A stretch of 8,483 nucleotides of DNA from Parvibaculum sp. (GTDB lineage: Bacteria; Pseudomonadota; Alphaproteobacteria; Parvibaculales; Parvibaculaceae), in assembly GCA_014359855.1 (NCBI GenBank), contig JACIYQ010000355.1, forward strand, positions 1 to 8,483, given 5' to 3'. Below, piece by piece: positions 1-6,858 of the stretch; position 1 is the stretch's first letter; each line of letters starts with the position of its first letter. The notes beneath the pieces were generated by a model, which was given only the letters and a program-made list of their open reading frames with translations, ran no database searches and was not told the DNA's origin. Made by a program: the position numbers and the translations under genes.

Positions 1-381
1 TCGCCCAACACGCTCGACAGCCACCGTCTGGTCCGTTGGGCCGGTACGGCCGGATGCCAGAACGAGATGGTCGACATTCTGTTCCGCCGCTATTTCGAAG
101 ACGGAGAGGATGTCGGTTCGCACGACGTCCTGCTCGATGCAGCGAACGAAGCCGGGATGGATGTCGATATCGTCCGCGATCTTCTGCTGAAAGACGCCGA
201 CAAGGAACTGATCCGCCGGGAAGATGCGATGGCGCGTCAGATGGGCATTCAAGGCGTGCCGAGTTTCGTCATCAACTCTCAATGGGTGATGGTCGGCGCG
301 CAGGAACCCGAAACGCTGGTCAGGATGTTCGACAAGTTGCTCGCGCGTGAAGCCGAGGAAGCCGAGGCGGCCGTCAGCTAG
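1..381 (+). CDS. FrnE-like DsbA family thioredoxin-fold oxidoreductase (C-terminal part)
   Basis: The frame is open from base 1, so the N-terminus, including the expected active-site motif near the first strand, lies outside the window. 126 residues are visible. They begin with PNTLDSHRLVRWAG, a signature of the FrnE / 2-hydroxychromene-2-carboxylate isomerase branch of the DsbA superfamily. A mostly helical insertion follows, then GVPSFVIN (visible residues 85-92), whose proline is the cis-Pro facing the active site in thioredoxin folds. The tail is acidic and alanine-rich. Such proteins are usually cytoplasmic thiol-disulfide oxidoreductases of uncertain substrate, and some are linked to oxidative stress. 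An internal ATG at base 67 is not the true start because the family motif begins before it. The stop codon lies within a hairpin followed by a T run, and the next gene starts 30 bases downstream on the same strand. The family call is firm; the exact role is unknown. Confidence 0.88.
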   Translation, partial: SPNTLDSHRLVRWAGTAGCQNEMVDILFRRYFEDGEDVGSHDVLLDAANEAGMDVDIVRDLLLKDADKELIRREDAMARQMGIQGVPSFVINSQWVMVGAQEPETLVRMFDKLLAREAEEAEAAVS

Positions 382-396
382 CCGCATCTTTTTTTT
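367..396 (+). terminator. Possible intrinsic terminator overlapping the stop of the DsbA-family gene
   Basis: GCGGC (367-371) and GCCGC (381-385) form a 5-bp GC-only stem with a 9-base loop. After three bases (ATC) come eight consecutive T (389-396). The arrangement resembles a Rho-independent terminator, and the stem contains part of the upstream gene's TAG stop (379-381). The stem is short, the loop is long and the gap to the T run is not ideal, so termination is probably partial. If it works, the downstream mutase gene depends on read-through or on a promoter inside the upstream gene. Confidence 0.4.
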
Positions 397-405
397 GGGG
401 GGGGG
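389..405 (+). promoter_or_regulatory. T8G9 homopolymer tract serving as G-rich ribosome binding region
   Basis: Eight T (389-396) are followed directly by nine G (397-405), then ACCAAC and the ATG at 412. The G run is at Shine-Dalgarno distance (6 bases from its end to the start codon) and is the only purine-rich stretch available for ribosome binding. It can pair with the anti-SD sequence only partly. Both halves are slippery for replication, transcription and sequencing, so the recorded length may vary or be wrong. Confidence 0.5.
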
Positions 406-411
406 ACCAAC

Positions 412-855
412 ATGACATCGCAACTCTCACCGCTCGGGCGGCAACTCATTCTGCTTGGCATGATCCTCTTCATGCTGGGCCTGCTCACCGGATTCGTCTC
501 AGGTGCCTTCGCCAATCCGCGCATGGGATTGTCGGCCCATCTCGAGGGATTGATGAACGGCACCTTCCTCGCGGTGCTGGGTCTCTTCTGGCATCACCTG
601 GCGCTCGCGCGCGGCGTTCTGCTTTTTGCCTTCTGGATGGTCGTCTACGCGGCTTATGCGAACTGGCTGGGCGTCTTGCTTGGGGGTGTATGGGGCGCCG
701 GCGCCTCAATGATGCCGATCTCCGCAAACGGTCTCATGGGCAGCAGCTTTCAGGAGGGCGTGATTGCCTTCCTGCTGATCACGATCTCCGGCGCCATGGT
801 GATCGGCGTCGCCCTCGTCATCTGGGGACTGTGGCGGGCGAAACCGCAAGGCTGA
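412..855 (+). CDS. Hydroxylaminobenzene mutase (HabA) family four-helix membrane protein
   Basis: This 147-residue protein is almost entirely hydrophobic, with four probable membrane helices at about 11-33, 48-64, 67-94 and 115-141. Between helices 1 and 2 it carries NPRMGLSAHLEG (35-46) followed by MNGTFL, which I recognise as the hallmark of the HabA/HabB family; YANWLG (81-87) and the C-terminal WGLW also fit. The characterised Pseudomonas members rearrange hydroxylaminobenzene to 2-aminophenol during nitroarene catabolism. Many chromosomal homologues have no known substrate, and no nitroarene pathway gene is visible here, so catalysis is not proven. Length is close to that of HabA (about 135) and HabB (about 164). 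The ATG start follows the G9 tract. The TGA stop is one base from the convergent mfd stop. Transcription may come from read-through of the DsbA-family gene. Confidence 0.8.
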   Translation: MTSQLSPLGRQLILLGMILFMLGLLTGFVSGAFANPRMGLSAHLEGLMNGTFLAVLGLFWHHLALARGVLLFAFWMVVYAAYANWLGVLLGGVWGAGASMMPISANGLMGSSFQEGVIAFLLITISGAMVIGVALVIWGLWRAKPQG

Positions 856-856
856 C

Positions 857-3800
857 TTACGCCGCCTTCGTCTGGCCGGCAAGTTTCGCGAGTGTGCTCA
901 TGAGCCGATATGCGCCGGCGAGACGCTCCGCGGGCGTTTCCCAATCGCGCTTGAAGACCAGCTTGTGGTCCGGGCGGAGCTTCGCCTTGCCGCGCTCGTC
1001 GTTGATGAGTTCGACAAGAGCCGCAGGATTGGGGAAGGTGTTGTCGCGCAGTGTCAGCACGATGCCCTTGGGCCCTGCTTCGATCTTCTCGACGTTGGCC
1101 GAGCGGCAGAGCCCCTTGATCTCGACAATCTTCAGCAGGAATTCGACCTCCTCAGGGAGCTTGCCGAAACGATCGATGAGCTCCGCGGCAAAGCCGTCGA
1201 TTTCGGCTCTTGTCTCGACGTCGGAAAGGCGCCGGTAGAGAGCCATGCGGGCATCAAGGTCGAGGACATAATTGTCGGGAATGAGAACGGGTGTGCCCAC
1301 ATTGATCTGTGGCGACCAGTGGCCGTCCTCTTCCTCGCCGGTGCCGCGCATGGAGGCAACGGCTTCTTCGAGCATCTCCTGATAGAGCTCGTAACCGACC
1401 TCGCGAATATGACCGGATTGCTCGTCGCCAAGCAGATTACCTGCGCCGCGTATGTCGAGATCGTGGCTGGCGAGAGAGAAGCCCGCGCCGAGGGAGTCGA
1501 GAGATTGCAGAACCCGTAGCCTTCTTTCGGCGCCGGGCGTCAATGTCCGGTGCGGCGGGACGGTGAGGTAGGCATAGGCCCGCGCCTTCGAGCGCCCCAC
1601 CCGCCCCCGCAGCTGATAAAGCTGCGCCAGGCCGAACATGTCGGCGCGATGAACGACGAGGGTATTCGCGGTCGGGATGTCGAGTCCCGACTCCACGATC
1701 GTCGTCGAGACGAGAACGTCGTATTTTCCGTCATAGAAGGCGGTCATCTTGTCTTCGATTTCGCCTGCGGCCATCTGCCCATGCGCGGAGATGAACTTGA
1801 TCTCCGGCACGTATTGGCGAAGGAATTCCTCCGCATCGCCGAGATCGGCGATGCGCGGAACGACATAAAAGCTTTGTCCGCCGCGATAGTGCTCGCGCAG
1901 CAAGGCTTCACGCACGACCACAGAGTCGAAGGGCGAGACATAGGTGCGAACAGCCAACCGGTCCACCGGCGGTGTGGCGATGATCGAGAGTTCGCGCACG
2001 CCCGAAAGCGCGAGCTGCAACGTGCGCGGGATCGGCGTTGCGGTCAGGGTCAGCACATGAACTTCGGCCCGCAGCTTCTTCAACTGTTCCTTGTGAACAA
2101 CGCCGAAGTGCTGCTCCTCGTCGACGATGACGAGACCGAGATTGCGGAACTTCACCTGCTTTCCGAGAAGCGCGTGAGTTCCGATGACGATATCGATATC
2201 GCCACTTGCAAGCCCTTCCTTCGTCTCGGTCATATCTTTCGCGGAGACGAGGCGCGACATCTGACGGACTTTAATGGGAAGACCCTGAAAGCGTGTGGCG
2301 AATGTCCGGTAATGCTGGCGGGCAAGAAGCGTAGTCGGCACGATGACCGCCACTTGATAACCAGCCATGGCGGCGACGAAAGCCGAACGAAGTGCAACTT
2401 CCGTCTTGCCGAAACCCACATCGCCGCAAACGAGCCGGTCCATCGGACGTCCGCGCGCAAGGTCTTCGAGCACCGCTTCGATGGCCTGAAGCTGATCGTC
2501 CGTTTCCGTGAACGGAAAACGCGCGCAGAATTCATCGTAGGAGCCGGGCTGCGGCTCGATCTTCGGTGCACTCTTGAGTTCGCGCGCAGCCGCGATGCGG
2601 ATGAGTTCACCCGCCATCTCGCGGATGCGCTCCTTCAGGCGTGCCTTGCGCGCTTGCCAGCCCGTACCGCCGAGCCTGTCGAGCTGTGCATCGCTCTCGT
2701 CGGCGCCATAGCGCGACAGGAGTTCGATGTTCTCGACCGGCAGGTAGAGCTTGTCCCCGCCGTGATAGACGAGCAGCAGACAATCATGCGGCGCGCCCAT
2801 GACGTCGATTGTCTGCAGGCGCTCGAAGCGGCCAATGCCGTGATCGACATGAACGACGAGATCGCCGGGGCTCAGGCTTGTCGCTTCGGTGAGGAAGTTT
2901 TCCGCGCGCTTTTTCCGCCGTTGACGGATGAGTCTGTCGCCGAGGACATCCTGTTCGCCGATGACGGCAAGCTCGTCTGTTTCAAATCCAGCCTCGATAC
3001 CGAGAACAATCAGTGAAACAACGCTTTTGTTAACGGCGTTAACATCCTTCCAGTCTTCGGCAATGAGAACATTCCCGATACCATGATCGCCAAGAACATG
3101 CTGAAGCCGGTCTCGCGACCCCTCGCTCCAGCTCGCTATGACGACACGCTTCCCGGATTTGCGGAGGCCCGCAATATGGCCGCCGAGAACCTCGAAGATG
3201 TTCACGCCTTCCTGGGAGCGTTCCGGCGCAAAGCTCCGGCCCTGCCGGCCACCGAGATTGATGCCTGCGCCTTCAGGCACGCTGAACGGAGAAAGTGCAC
3301 GCACGCGCCGTTCGCCGGTCAGCGTCTTCCATTCATCGCCCGTCAGATAGAGCGCTTCGGGCGGCAGCGGCTTGTAGCTCGGCGCATCCGTCGCGAGCTT
3401 TGCGTCCCGCGCGGTCTTTCGTGCTTCCGCGCGCGCCTCGTAGTAATCGCCAATCAGTTCAAGTCGCGCATCCCTGGCCTCCTCCACCTGCGCATCGAGC
3501 GTGAGAAGTGCGCCGGGAACATAGTCAAAAACCGTTTCGAGCTTTTCGTGAAAGAGCGGCAGCCAATGCTCCATGCCCGCATGCTTGCGGCCCTGGCTTA
3601 CCGCCTCGTAAAGCGGATCGCCGTCGGTCACCGCACCGAGCCGCGAAACATATGCCGCGCGGAAGCGACGGATCGTCTCGCTATCGAGGTGAATTTCGCT
3701 GGCCGGAACCAGTTCGATACCTTTGAGTTGGCCGACGGTCCTCTGCGTTGCCTCGTCGAAAGTCCGGATCGCATCCAGCGTGTCGCCGAACATGTCGAGG

Positions 3801-4366
3801 CGAACGGGAAGATCGAAGCCCGACGGATAGATATCGACGATGCCGCCACGTACGGCGAACTCGCCCGGCTCGCGCACGGTTCCCGTACGGTTATAGCCAT
3901 TGGCGGCGAGATAGGCCGTAAGGCCGTCGAGATCTATCCGGTTTCCGGTACGGGCCGACCAGGCGGAGGTCTTCACCATCTCGCGGGGCGGGACCCGTTG
4001 CAGCATCGCATTGACGGTCGCCACCACCACGAGCGGCCTGGCGCTGCCCGCTTCGGCGCAGGCCGCAAGCCGCGACAGCGCGGCCATACGCCGGGCACTG
4101 ATGTCGCCCTGCGGCGATACACGGTCGTATGGCAGGCAGTCCCAGGCCGGAATCGCTTCGATGTCCAGATCCGGTGCGAAAAAGGCGAGAGCCTCGACAA
4201 GCGCGCTCATACGCGCGTCGTCGCGCGCGACATGAACGACTGCGCTGCCGGAATCGGCATGGACCTGCCGCGCCATGTCGGCAAGCGCCAGCGCGTCAAA
4301 ACCCTCGGGCACCTCGCCCAGAGTGAGACGGCCCGGCGCCGATACGATCTCCGCAAGCTTCTTCAA
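857..4366 (-). CDS. mfd: Transcription-repair coupling factor Mfd
   Basis: This 1169-residue protein has normal full length. Mfd binds RNA polymerase stalled at DNA damage, translocates on upstream DNA to push it off, and recruits UvrA for nucleotide excision repair. The N-terminal UvrB-like region includes the typical FFAPDLDIEAIPAWDCLPYDR-like stretch (about 62-82). The polymerase-interacting, CarD-like domain is at about 498-556 (GDLVVHVDHGIGRF). The helicase core has Walker A GDVGFGKT (648-655), Walker B DEEQH (749-753), TATPIPRTL (about 774-782) and motif VI QLRGRVGR (about 917-924). The TRG translocation motif RGAGNLLGDEQSG is near 970, and the regulatory C-terminal domain ends in AGQTKAA. 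The start is TTG: it is the only start codon after an in-frame TGA and gives the usual short lead before GRLTL. It has no clear Shine-Dalgarno and lies 16 bases after the sdhE stop, so translation may be coupled. No key residue appears missing. Confidence 0.98.
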   Translation of the reverse strand: MKKLAEIVSAPGRLTLGEVPEGFDALALADMARQVHADSGSAVVHVARDDARMSALVEALAFFAPDLDIEAIPAWDCLPYDRVSPQGDISARRMAALSRLAACAEAGSARPLVVVATVNAMLQRVPPREMVKTSAWSARTGNRIDLDGLTAYLAANGYNRTGTVREPGEFAVRGGIVDIYPSGFDLPVRLDMFGDTLDAIRTFDEATQRTVGQLKGIELVPASEIHLDSETIRRFRAAYVSRLGAVTDGDPLYEAVSQGRKHAGMEHWLPLFHEKLETVFDYVPGALLTLDAQVEEARDARLELIGDYYEARAEARKTARDAKLATDAPSYKPLPPEALYLTGDEWKTLTGERRVRALSPFSVPEGAGINLGGRQGRSFAPERSQEGVNIFEVLGGHIAGLRKSGKRVVIASWSEGSRDRLQHVLGDHGIGNVLIAEDWKDVNAVNKSVVSLIVLGIEAGFETDELAVIGEQDVLGDRLIRQRRKKRAENFLTEATSLSPGDLVVHVDHGIGRFERLQTIDVMGAPHDCLLLVYHGGDKLYLPVENIELLSRYGADESDAQLDRLGGTGWQARKARLKERIREMAGELIRIAAARELKSAPKIEPQPGSYDEFCARFPFTETDDQLQAIEAVLEDLARGRPMDRLVCGDVGFGKTEVALRSAFVAAMAGYQVAVIVPTTLLARQHYRTFATRFQGLPIKVRQMSRLVSAKDMTETKEGLASGDIDIVIGTHALLGKQVKFRNLGLVIVDEEQHFGVVHKEQLKKLRAEVHVLTLTATPIPRTLQLALSGVRELSIIATPPVDRLAVRTYVSPFDSVVVREALLREHYRGGQSFYVVPRIADLGDAEEFLRQYVPEIKFISAHGQMAAGEIEDKMTAFYDGKYDVLVSTTIVESGLDIPTANTLVVHRADMFGLAQLYQLRGRVGRSKARAYAYLTVPPHRTLTPGAERRLRVLQSLDSLGAGFSLASHDLDIRGAGNLLGDEQSGHIREVGYELYQEMLEEAVASMRGTGEEEDGHWSPQINVGTPVLIPDNYVLDLDARMALYRRLSDVETRAEIDGFAAELIDRFGKLPEEVEFLLKIVEIKGLCRSANVEKIEAGPKGIVLTLRDNTFPNPAALVELINDERGKAKLRPDHKLVFKRDWETPAERLAGAYRLMSTLAKLAGQTKAA

Positions 4367-4382
4367 CGAATTGGCGGCCCGG

Positions 4383-4679
4383 CTATCGCTGCCAGAGCGG
4401 TCCCTTCATATGCTGGAATGTCCGGATACGGGCGAGAAGCGCCGTATCGTGTTCGGGGACCACGTTTTCGCGCCCGGTGACCCAGTTGTAAAGCGTCGTG
4501 TCCTCGACACCGATCAGGCTCTCGAACTCATCGACCTCGGAATCGGACAGGGAATCCAGGGTTTCGTCCGCGAAGTGGCCCAGGATCAGGTCCATTTCCT
4601 TGATGCCCCGATGCCAGGCGCGGAACCGGAGCCGTCTCAGGCGCGCGTCCCGGCCGAGCGGGCTGTTATCTTCGGCCAT
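4383..4679 (-). CDS. sdhE: FAD assembly factor SdhE (DUF339/YgfY family, succinate dehydrogenase flavinylation)
   Basis: This small soluble protein has 98 residues, the usual family size. SdhE (Sdh5/SDHAF2 in mitochondria) promotes covalent FAD attachment to the flavoprotein subunit SdhA of respiratory complex II. The hallmark RGxxE motif is present as RGIKE (24-28), preceded by RLRFRAWHR. DSLSDSEVDEFESLI (42-56) and LYNWVTG (63-69) also match the family, and the charged tail ends in GPLWQR. The ATG start is preceded by a purine-rich GGAGAGA Shine-Dalgarno. The frame stays open further upstream, but that part overlaps the 5' end of recG and is not conserved-looking, so the short form is preferred. 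The gene lies 16 bases upstream of mfd on the same strand and probably forms a two-gene operon with it; no sdh structural gene is nearby. Confidence 0.95.
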   Translation of the reverse strand: MAEDNSPLGRDARLRRLRFRAWHRGIKEMDLILGHFADETLDSLSDSEVDEFESLIGVEDTTLYNWVTGRENVVPEHDTALLARIRTFQHMKGPLWQR

Positions 4680-4697
4680 GTCTCTCTCCAATACGCA

Positions 4698-4725
4698 TGG
4701 GCGGGATATAGACCGTGAGCGCCCA
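4698..4725. repeat. Inverted repeat in the sdhE/recG divergent promoter region
   Basis: TGGGCG (4698-4703) and CGCCCA (4720-4725) are perfect 6-base inverted arms separated by 16 bases. They flank the candidate -10 element of the sdhE promoter, with one arm near the predicted transcription start and one in the -35/-10 spacer. This is a suitable position for an operator. The arms do not extend further and six GC-rich bases can match by chance, so regulation is only a possibility. Confidence 0.25.
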
Positions 4726-4733
4726 CATGTCAT
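4705..4733 (-). promoter_or_regulatory. Candidate sigma70-type promoter for sdhE-mfd
   Basis: Read on the minus strand, ATGACA (4733-4728; five of six matches to TTGACA) is followed after exactly 17 bases by TATATC (4710-4705; four of six matches to TATAAT). The predicted transcript would begin near 4698 and leave a leader of roughly 20 bases that contains the sdhE Shine-Dalgarno. Spacing and position are good. The match is by eye only, and alphaproteobacterial promoters are often more relaxed than this consensus. Confidence 0.45.
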
Positions 4734-4739
4734 TAGAAT
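4734..4739 (+). promoter_or_regulatory. Weak candidate -10 element for recG
   Basis: TAGAAT (five of six matches to TATAAT) lies 34 bases upstream of the recG ATG within the 94-base divergent region. No good -35 hexamer is seen at 16-18 bases; the nearest is TAGACC, 19 bases upstream. It is listed because recG must be expressed from this region or nearby. Confidence 0.22.
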
Positions 4740-4773
4740 GGGCTCATGATTCCCCTTGATGATCGGGGCTGCG

Positions 4774-6858
4774 ATGCGGCCTGAAATCCTTTTCCCACTT
4801 TTTGCCCCGGCGCGCTCGCTGCCGGGCATAGGGCCGCGCCTCGAAAAGCTGGTCGAAAAGCTCGCCGGGACGAAGGTGATCGATCTCCTTTGGCACCTGC
4901 CCTCAGGCCTTATCGACCGGCGGGCCCGGCCAAAAATAGCAGAAGTCCGGGATGGAGAAATCGCCACTATCGAGGTCACAGTGGGGCTGCATGTCCCTCC
5001 CCGCACGAAGCGGCTTCCCTACCGGGTACACGTCTTCGACGAGACGGGCGAGATGCAGATCGTCTTCTTCAACCCCCGGCCCGACTACATCGCAAAAACA
5101 ATGCCCGAGGGCGAGCGGCGCGTCCTCTCGGGCCGGATCGAGTTCTATCAGGGCGCGCCGCAGATGACGCATCCGGACCACATCGTGTCCCCGGATGGGC
5201 TCAAGGATCTGCCGCTTCTTGAGCCTGTCTATCCGCTGACGGCGGGCCTGCCCCTCAAGTCGATCCAGAAGGCGGTGCGTGGGGCCCTGACGCTCCTCCC
5301 CGACCTGCCTGAATGGCAGAACGGACCCTGGCTCAAGGCGCAGGGATGGGGTTCATGGCGGCCCTCGCTTCTCGATGCCCATGCGCCGCAATCCGCCCGC
5401 GACGTGGAGCCTTCCGCTCCCGCACGCGCTCGCCTCGCCTACGACGAATTGCTGGCTAACCAACTCGCTCTCGGATTGGTCCGCTTGCGCATGCGCCGGC
5501 TGCCGGGCCGTTCAATCGAGGGGGATGGGCATCTTCGCCGGAAGGTCGAAGCCGCCCTGCCCTTTGCGCTCACGGGCGCGCAGGCAAGGTCTCTTGCCGA
5601 AATCGACGCCGATATGAAAAGTCAGCATCGCATGCTGCGCCTTCTTCAAGGCGATGTCGGCAGCGGGAAGACAGTCGTTGCGTTGCTTGCAATGCTGACG
5701 GCGGTCGAGGCGGGCTTCCAGGCGGCCATGATGGCGCCGACCGAGATCCTCGCGCGTCAGCATTATGCGACGCTCGCGCCGCTTTGCGAGGCGGCGGGCG
5801 TCCGCATCGAACTGCTGACGGGCCGCGAGAAAGGCAAGCGCAGGGAGGACCTTCTCGGCGCCGCCGCAAGCGGCGAGGTAGACATTCTCGTGGGCACGCA
5901 TGCCCTCTTCCAGGAAGATGTCGCGTTCCGCGCGCTTGCCTTCGCCGTGGTCGACGAGCAGCATCGCTTCGGCGTGCATCAACGGCTCATGCTCACATCG
6001 AAGGGCGGACCGGGGACGGATGTGCTTGTCATGACCGCGACGCCCATTCCGCGCACCCTCACCCTCACCGCCTATGGCGACATGGATGTGTCAAGGCTCG
6101 ACGAAAAGCCGCCAGGAAGGAAGCCTGTCGATACCCGCGCCCTGCCGCTTGAACGGCTGGAGGACGTGGTATCGAGCCTCAACAGAGCAATCGCGGGGAA
6201 CGCGCAGGTCTATTGGGTTTGTCCGCTTGTCGATGAGTCCGACGACGTGGATGCCGCCGCCGCCGAGCAGCGCTATGAACATCTGCACGCCGTTTTCGGC
6301 AACATTGTAGGTCTCGTTCACGGGCGTATGAAGCCCGTGGACAAGGACGCCGTGATGGCGCGCTTCGAAAGCGGCGAGATCAGAATTCTCGTTGCGACAA
6401 CCGTTATCGAAGTTGGGGTCAACGTACCCTCGGCAACTGTCATGGTGATCGAGCACGCGGAGCGTTTCGGTCTTGCCCAGCTTCACCAGCTTAGAGGACG
6501 CGTCGGCCGCGGGGGTGACAAGTCGAGTTGTCTTCTTCTCTATCACGCGCCGCTCGGAGAGACAGCTGCTGCGCGCATCAAGATTATGCGCGAGACGGAG
6601 GACGGTTTCAGGATCGCAGAAGAGGACCTCCGTCTGCGCGGTGCGGGCGAACTTCTCGGCACGCGTCAGAGCGGCCTGCCCACTTTCCGGATCGCTAACA
6701 TCGAGGAACAGAAATATCTGCTCGCCGCCGCGCATGACGACGCGCGCATGATCATCGACCGCGATCCGGACCTCGAAAGCGAACGCGGCAAGGCACTGCG
6801 CATCCTGCTCTATCTCTTCGAGCGCGACGAGGCGATCCGCTATCTTCGGTCAGGCTGA
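4774..6858 (+). CDS. recG: ATP-dependent DNA helicase RecG
   Basis: This 694-residue protein matches the usual family length. RecG is a double-stranded DNA translocase that regresses stalled replication forks and processes Holliday junctions, R-loops and D-loops. The N-terminal part has SLPGIGPRL, and the wedge OB-fold domain (about 50-150) contains VHVFDETGEMQIVFFN. The helicase core shows Walker A GDVGSGKT (293-300), Walker B DEQH (394-397), TATPIPRTL (421-429), motif VI QLRGRVGR (572-579) and the TRG motif RLRGAGELLGTRQSG (620-634), which couples ATP hydrolysis to DNA movement. I chose the ATG at 4774, giving MRPEILFPLFAP, because a GGGG stretch precedes it at proper distance and alphaproteobacterial RecG commonly starts this way. 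In-frame TTG 4756 and ATG 4759 would add a few residues but have no ribosome site. The gene is divergent from sdhE-mfd. Its stop overlaps the convergent DUF502 gene by 9 bases. Confidence 0.98.
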   Translation: MRPEILFPLFAPARSLPGIGPRLEKLVEKLAGTKVIDLLWHLPSGLIDRRARPKIAEVRDGEIATIEVTVGLHVPPRTKRLPYRVHVFDETGEMQIVFFNPRPDYIAKTMPEGERRVLSGRIEFYQGAPQMTHPDHIVSPDGLKDLPLLEPVYPLTAGLPLKSIQKAVRGALTLLPDLPEWQNGPWLKAQGWGSWRPSLLDAHAPQSARDVEPSAPARARLAYDELLANQLALGLVRLRMRRLPGRSIEGDGHLRRKVEAALPFALTGAQARSLAEIDADMKSQHRMLRLLQGDVGSGKTVVALLAMLTAVEAGFQAAMMAPTEILARQHYATLAPLCEAAGVRIELLTGREKGKRREDLLGAAASGEVDILVGTHALFQEDVAFRALAFAVVDEQHRFGVHQRLMLTSKGGPGTDVLVMTATPIPRTLTLTAYGDMDVSRLDEKPPGRKPVDTRALPLERLEDVVSSLNRAIAGNAQVYWVCPLVDESDDVDAAAAEQRYEHLHAVFGNIVGLVHGRMKPVDKDAVMARFESGEIRILVATTVIEVGVNVPSATVMVIEHAERFGLAQLHQLRGRVGRGGDKSSCLLLYHAPLGETAAARIKIMRETEDGFRIAEEDLRLRGAGELLGTRQSGLPTFRIANIEEQKYLLAAAHDDARMIIDRDPDLESERGKALRILLYLFERDEAIRYLRSG

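Noticed and set aside
1550..3016. Long plus-strand ORF of 488 codons opposite mfd
   Set aside because: It is antisense to the conserved helicase core of mfd and its translation shows no family features. Long antisense frames are expected in GC-rich coding DNA.
3029..3043. Tandem palindromes GTTAAC-GGC-GTTAAC
   Set aside because: They encode the Asn-Ala-Val-Asn stretch of Mfd in frame, so codon choice explains them. No gene boundary lies nearby.
3083..4480. Plus-strand ORF of 465 codons opposite the mfd N-terminus and sdhE
   Set aside because: It overlaps two clearly real genes on the other strand and its arginine/histidine-rich translation looks non-biological.
4383..5006. 207-codon extension of sdhE
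   Set aside because: The extra 109 residues overlap the start of recG and have random composition. The ATG at 4679 has a good ribosome site and gives the normal family length.
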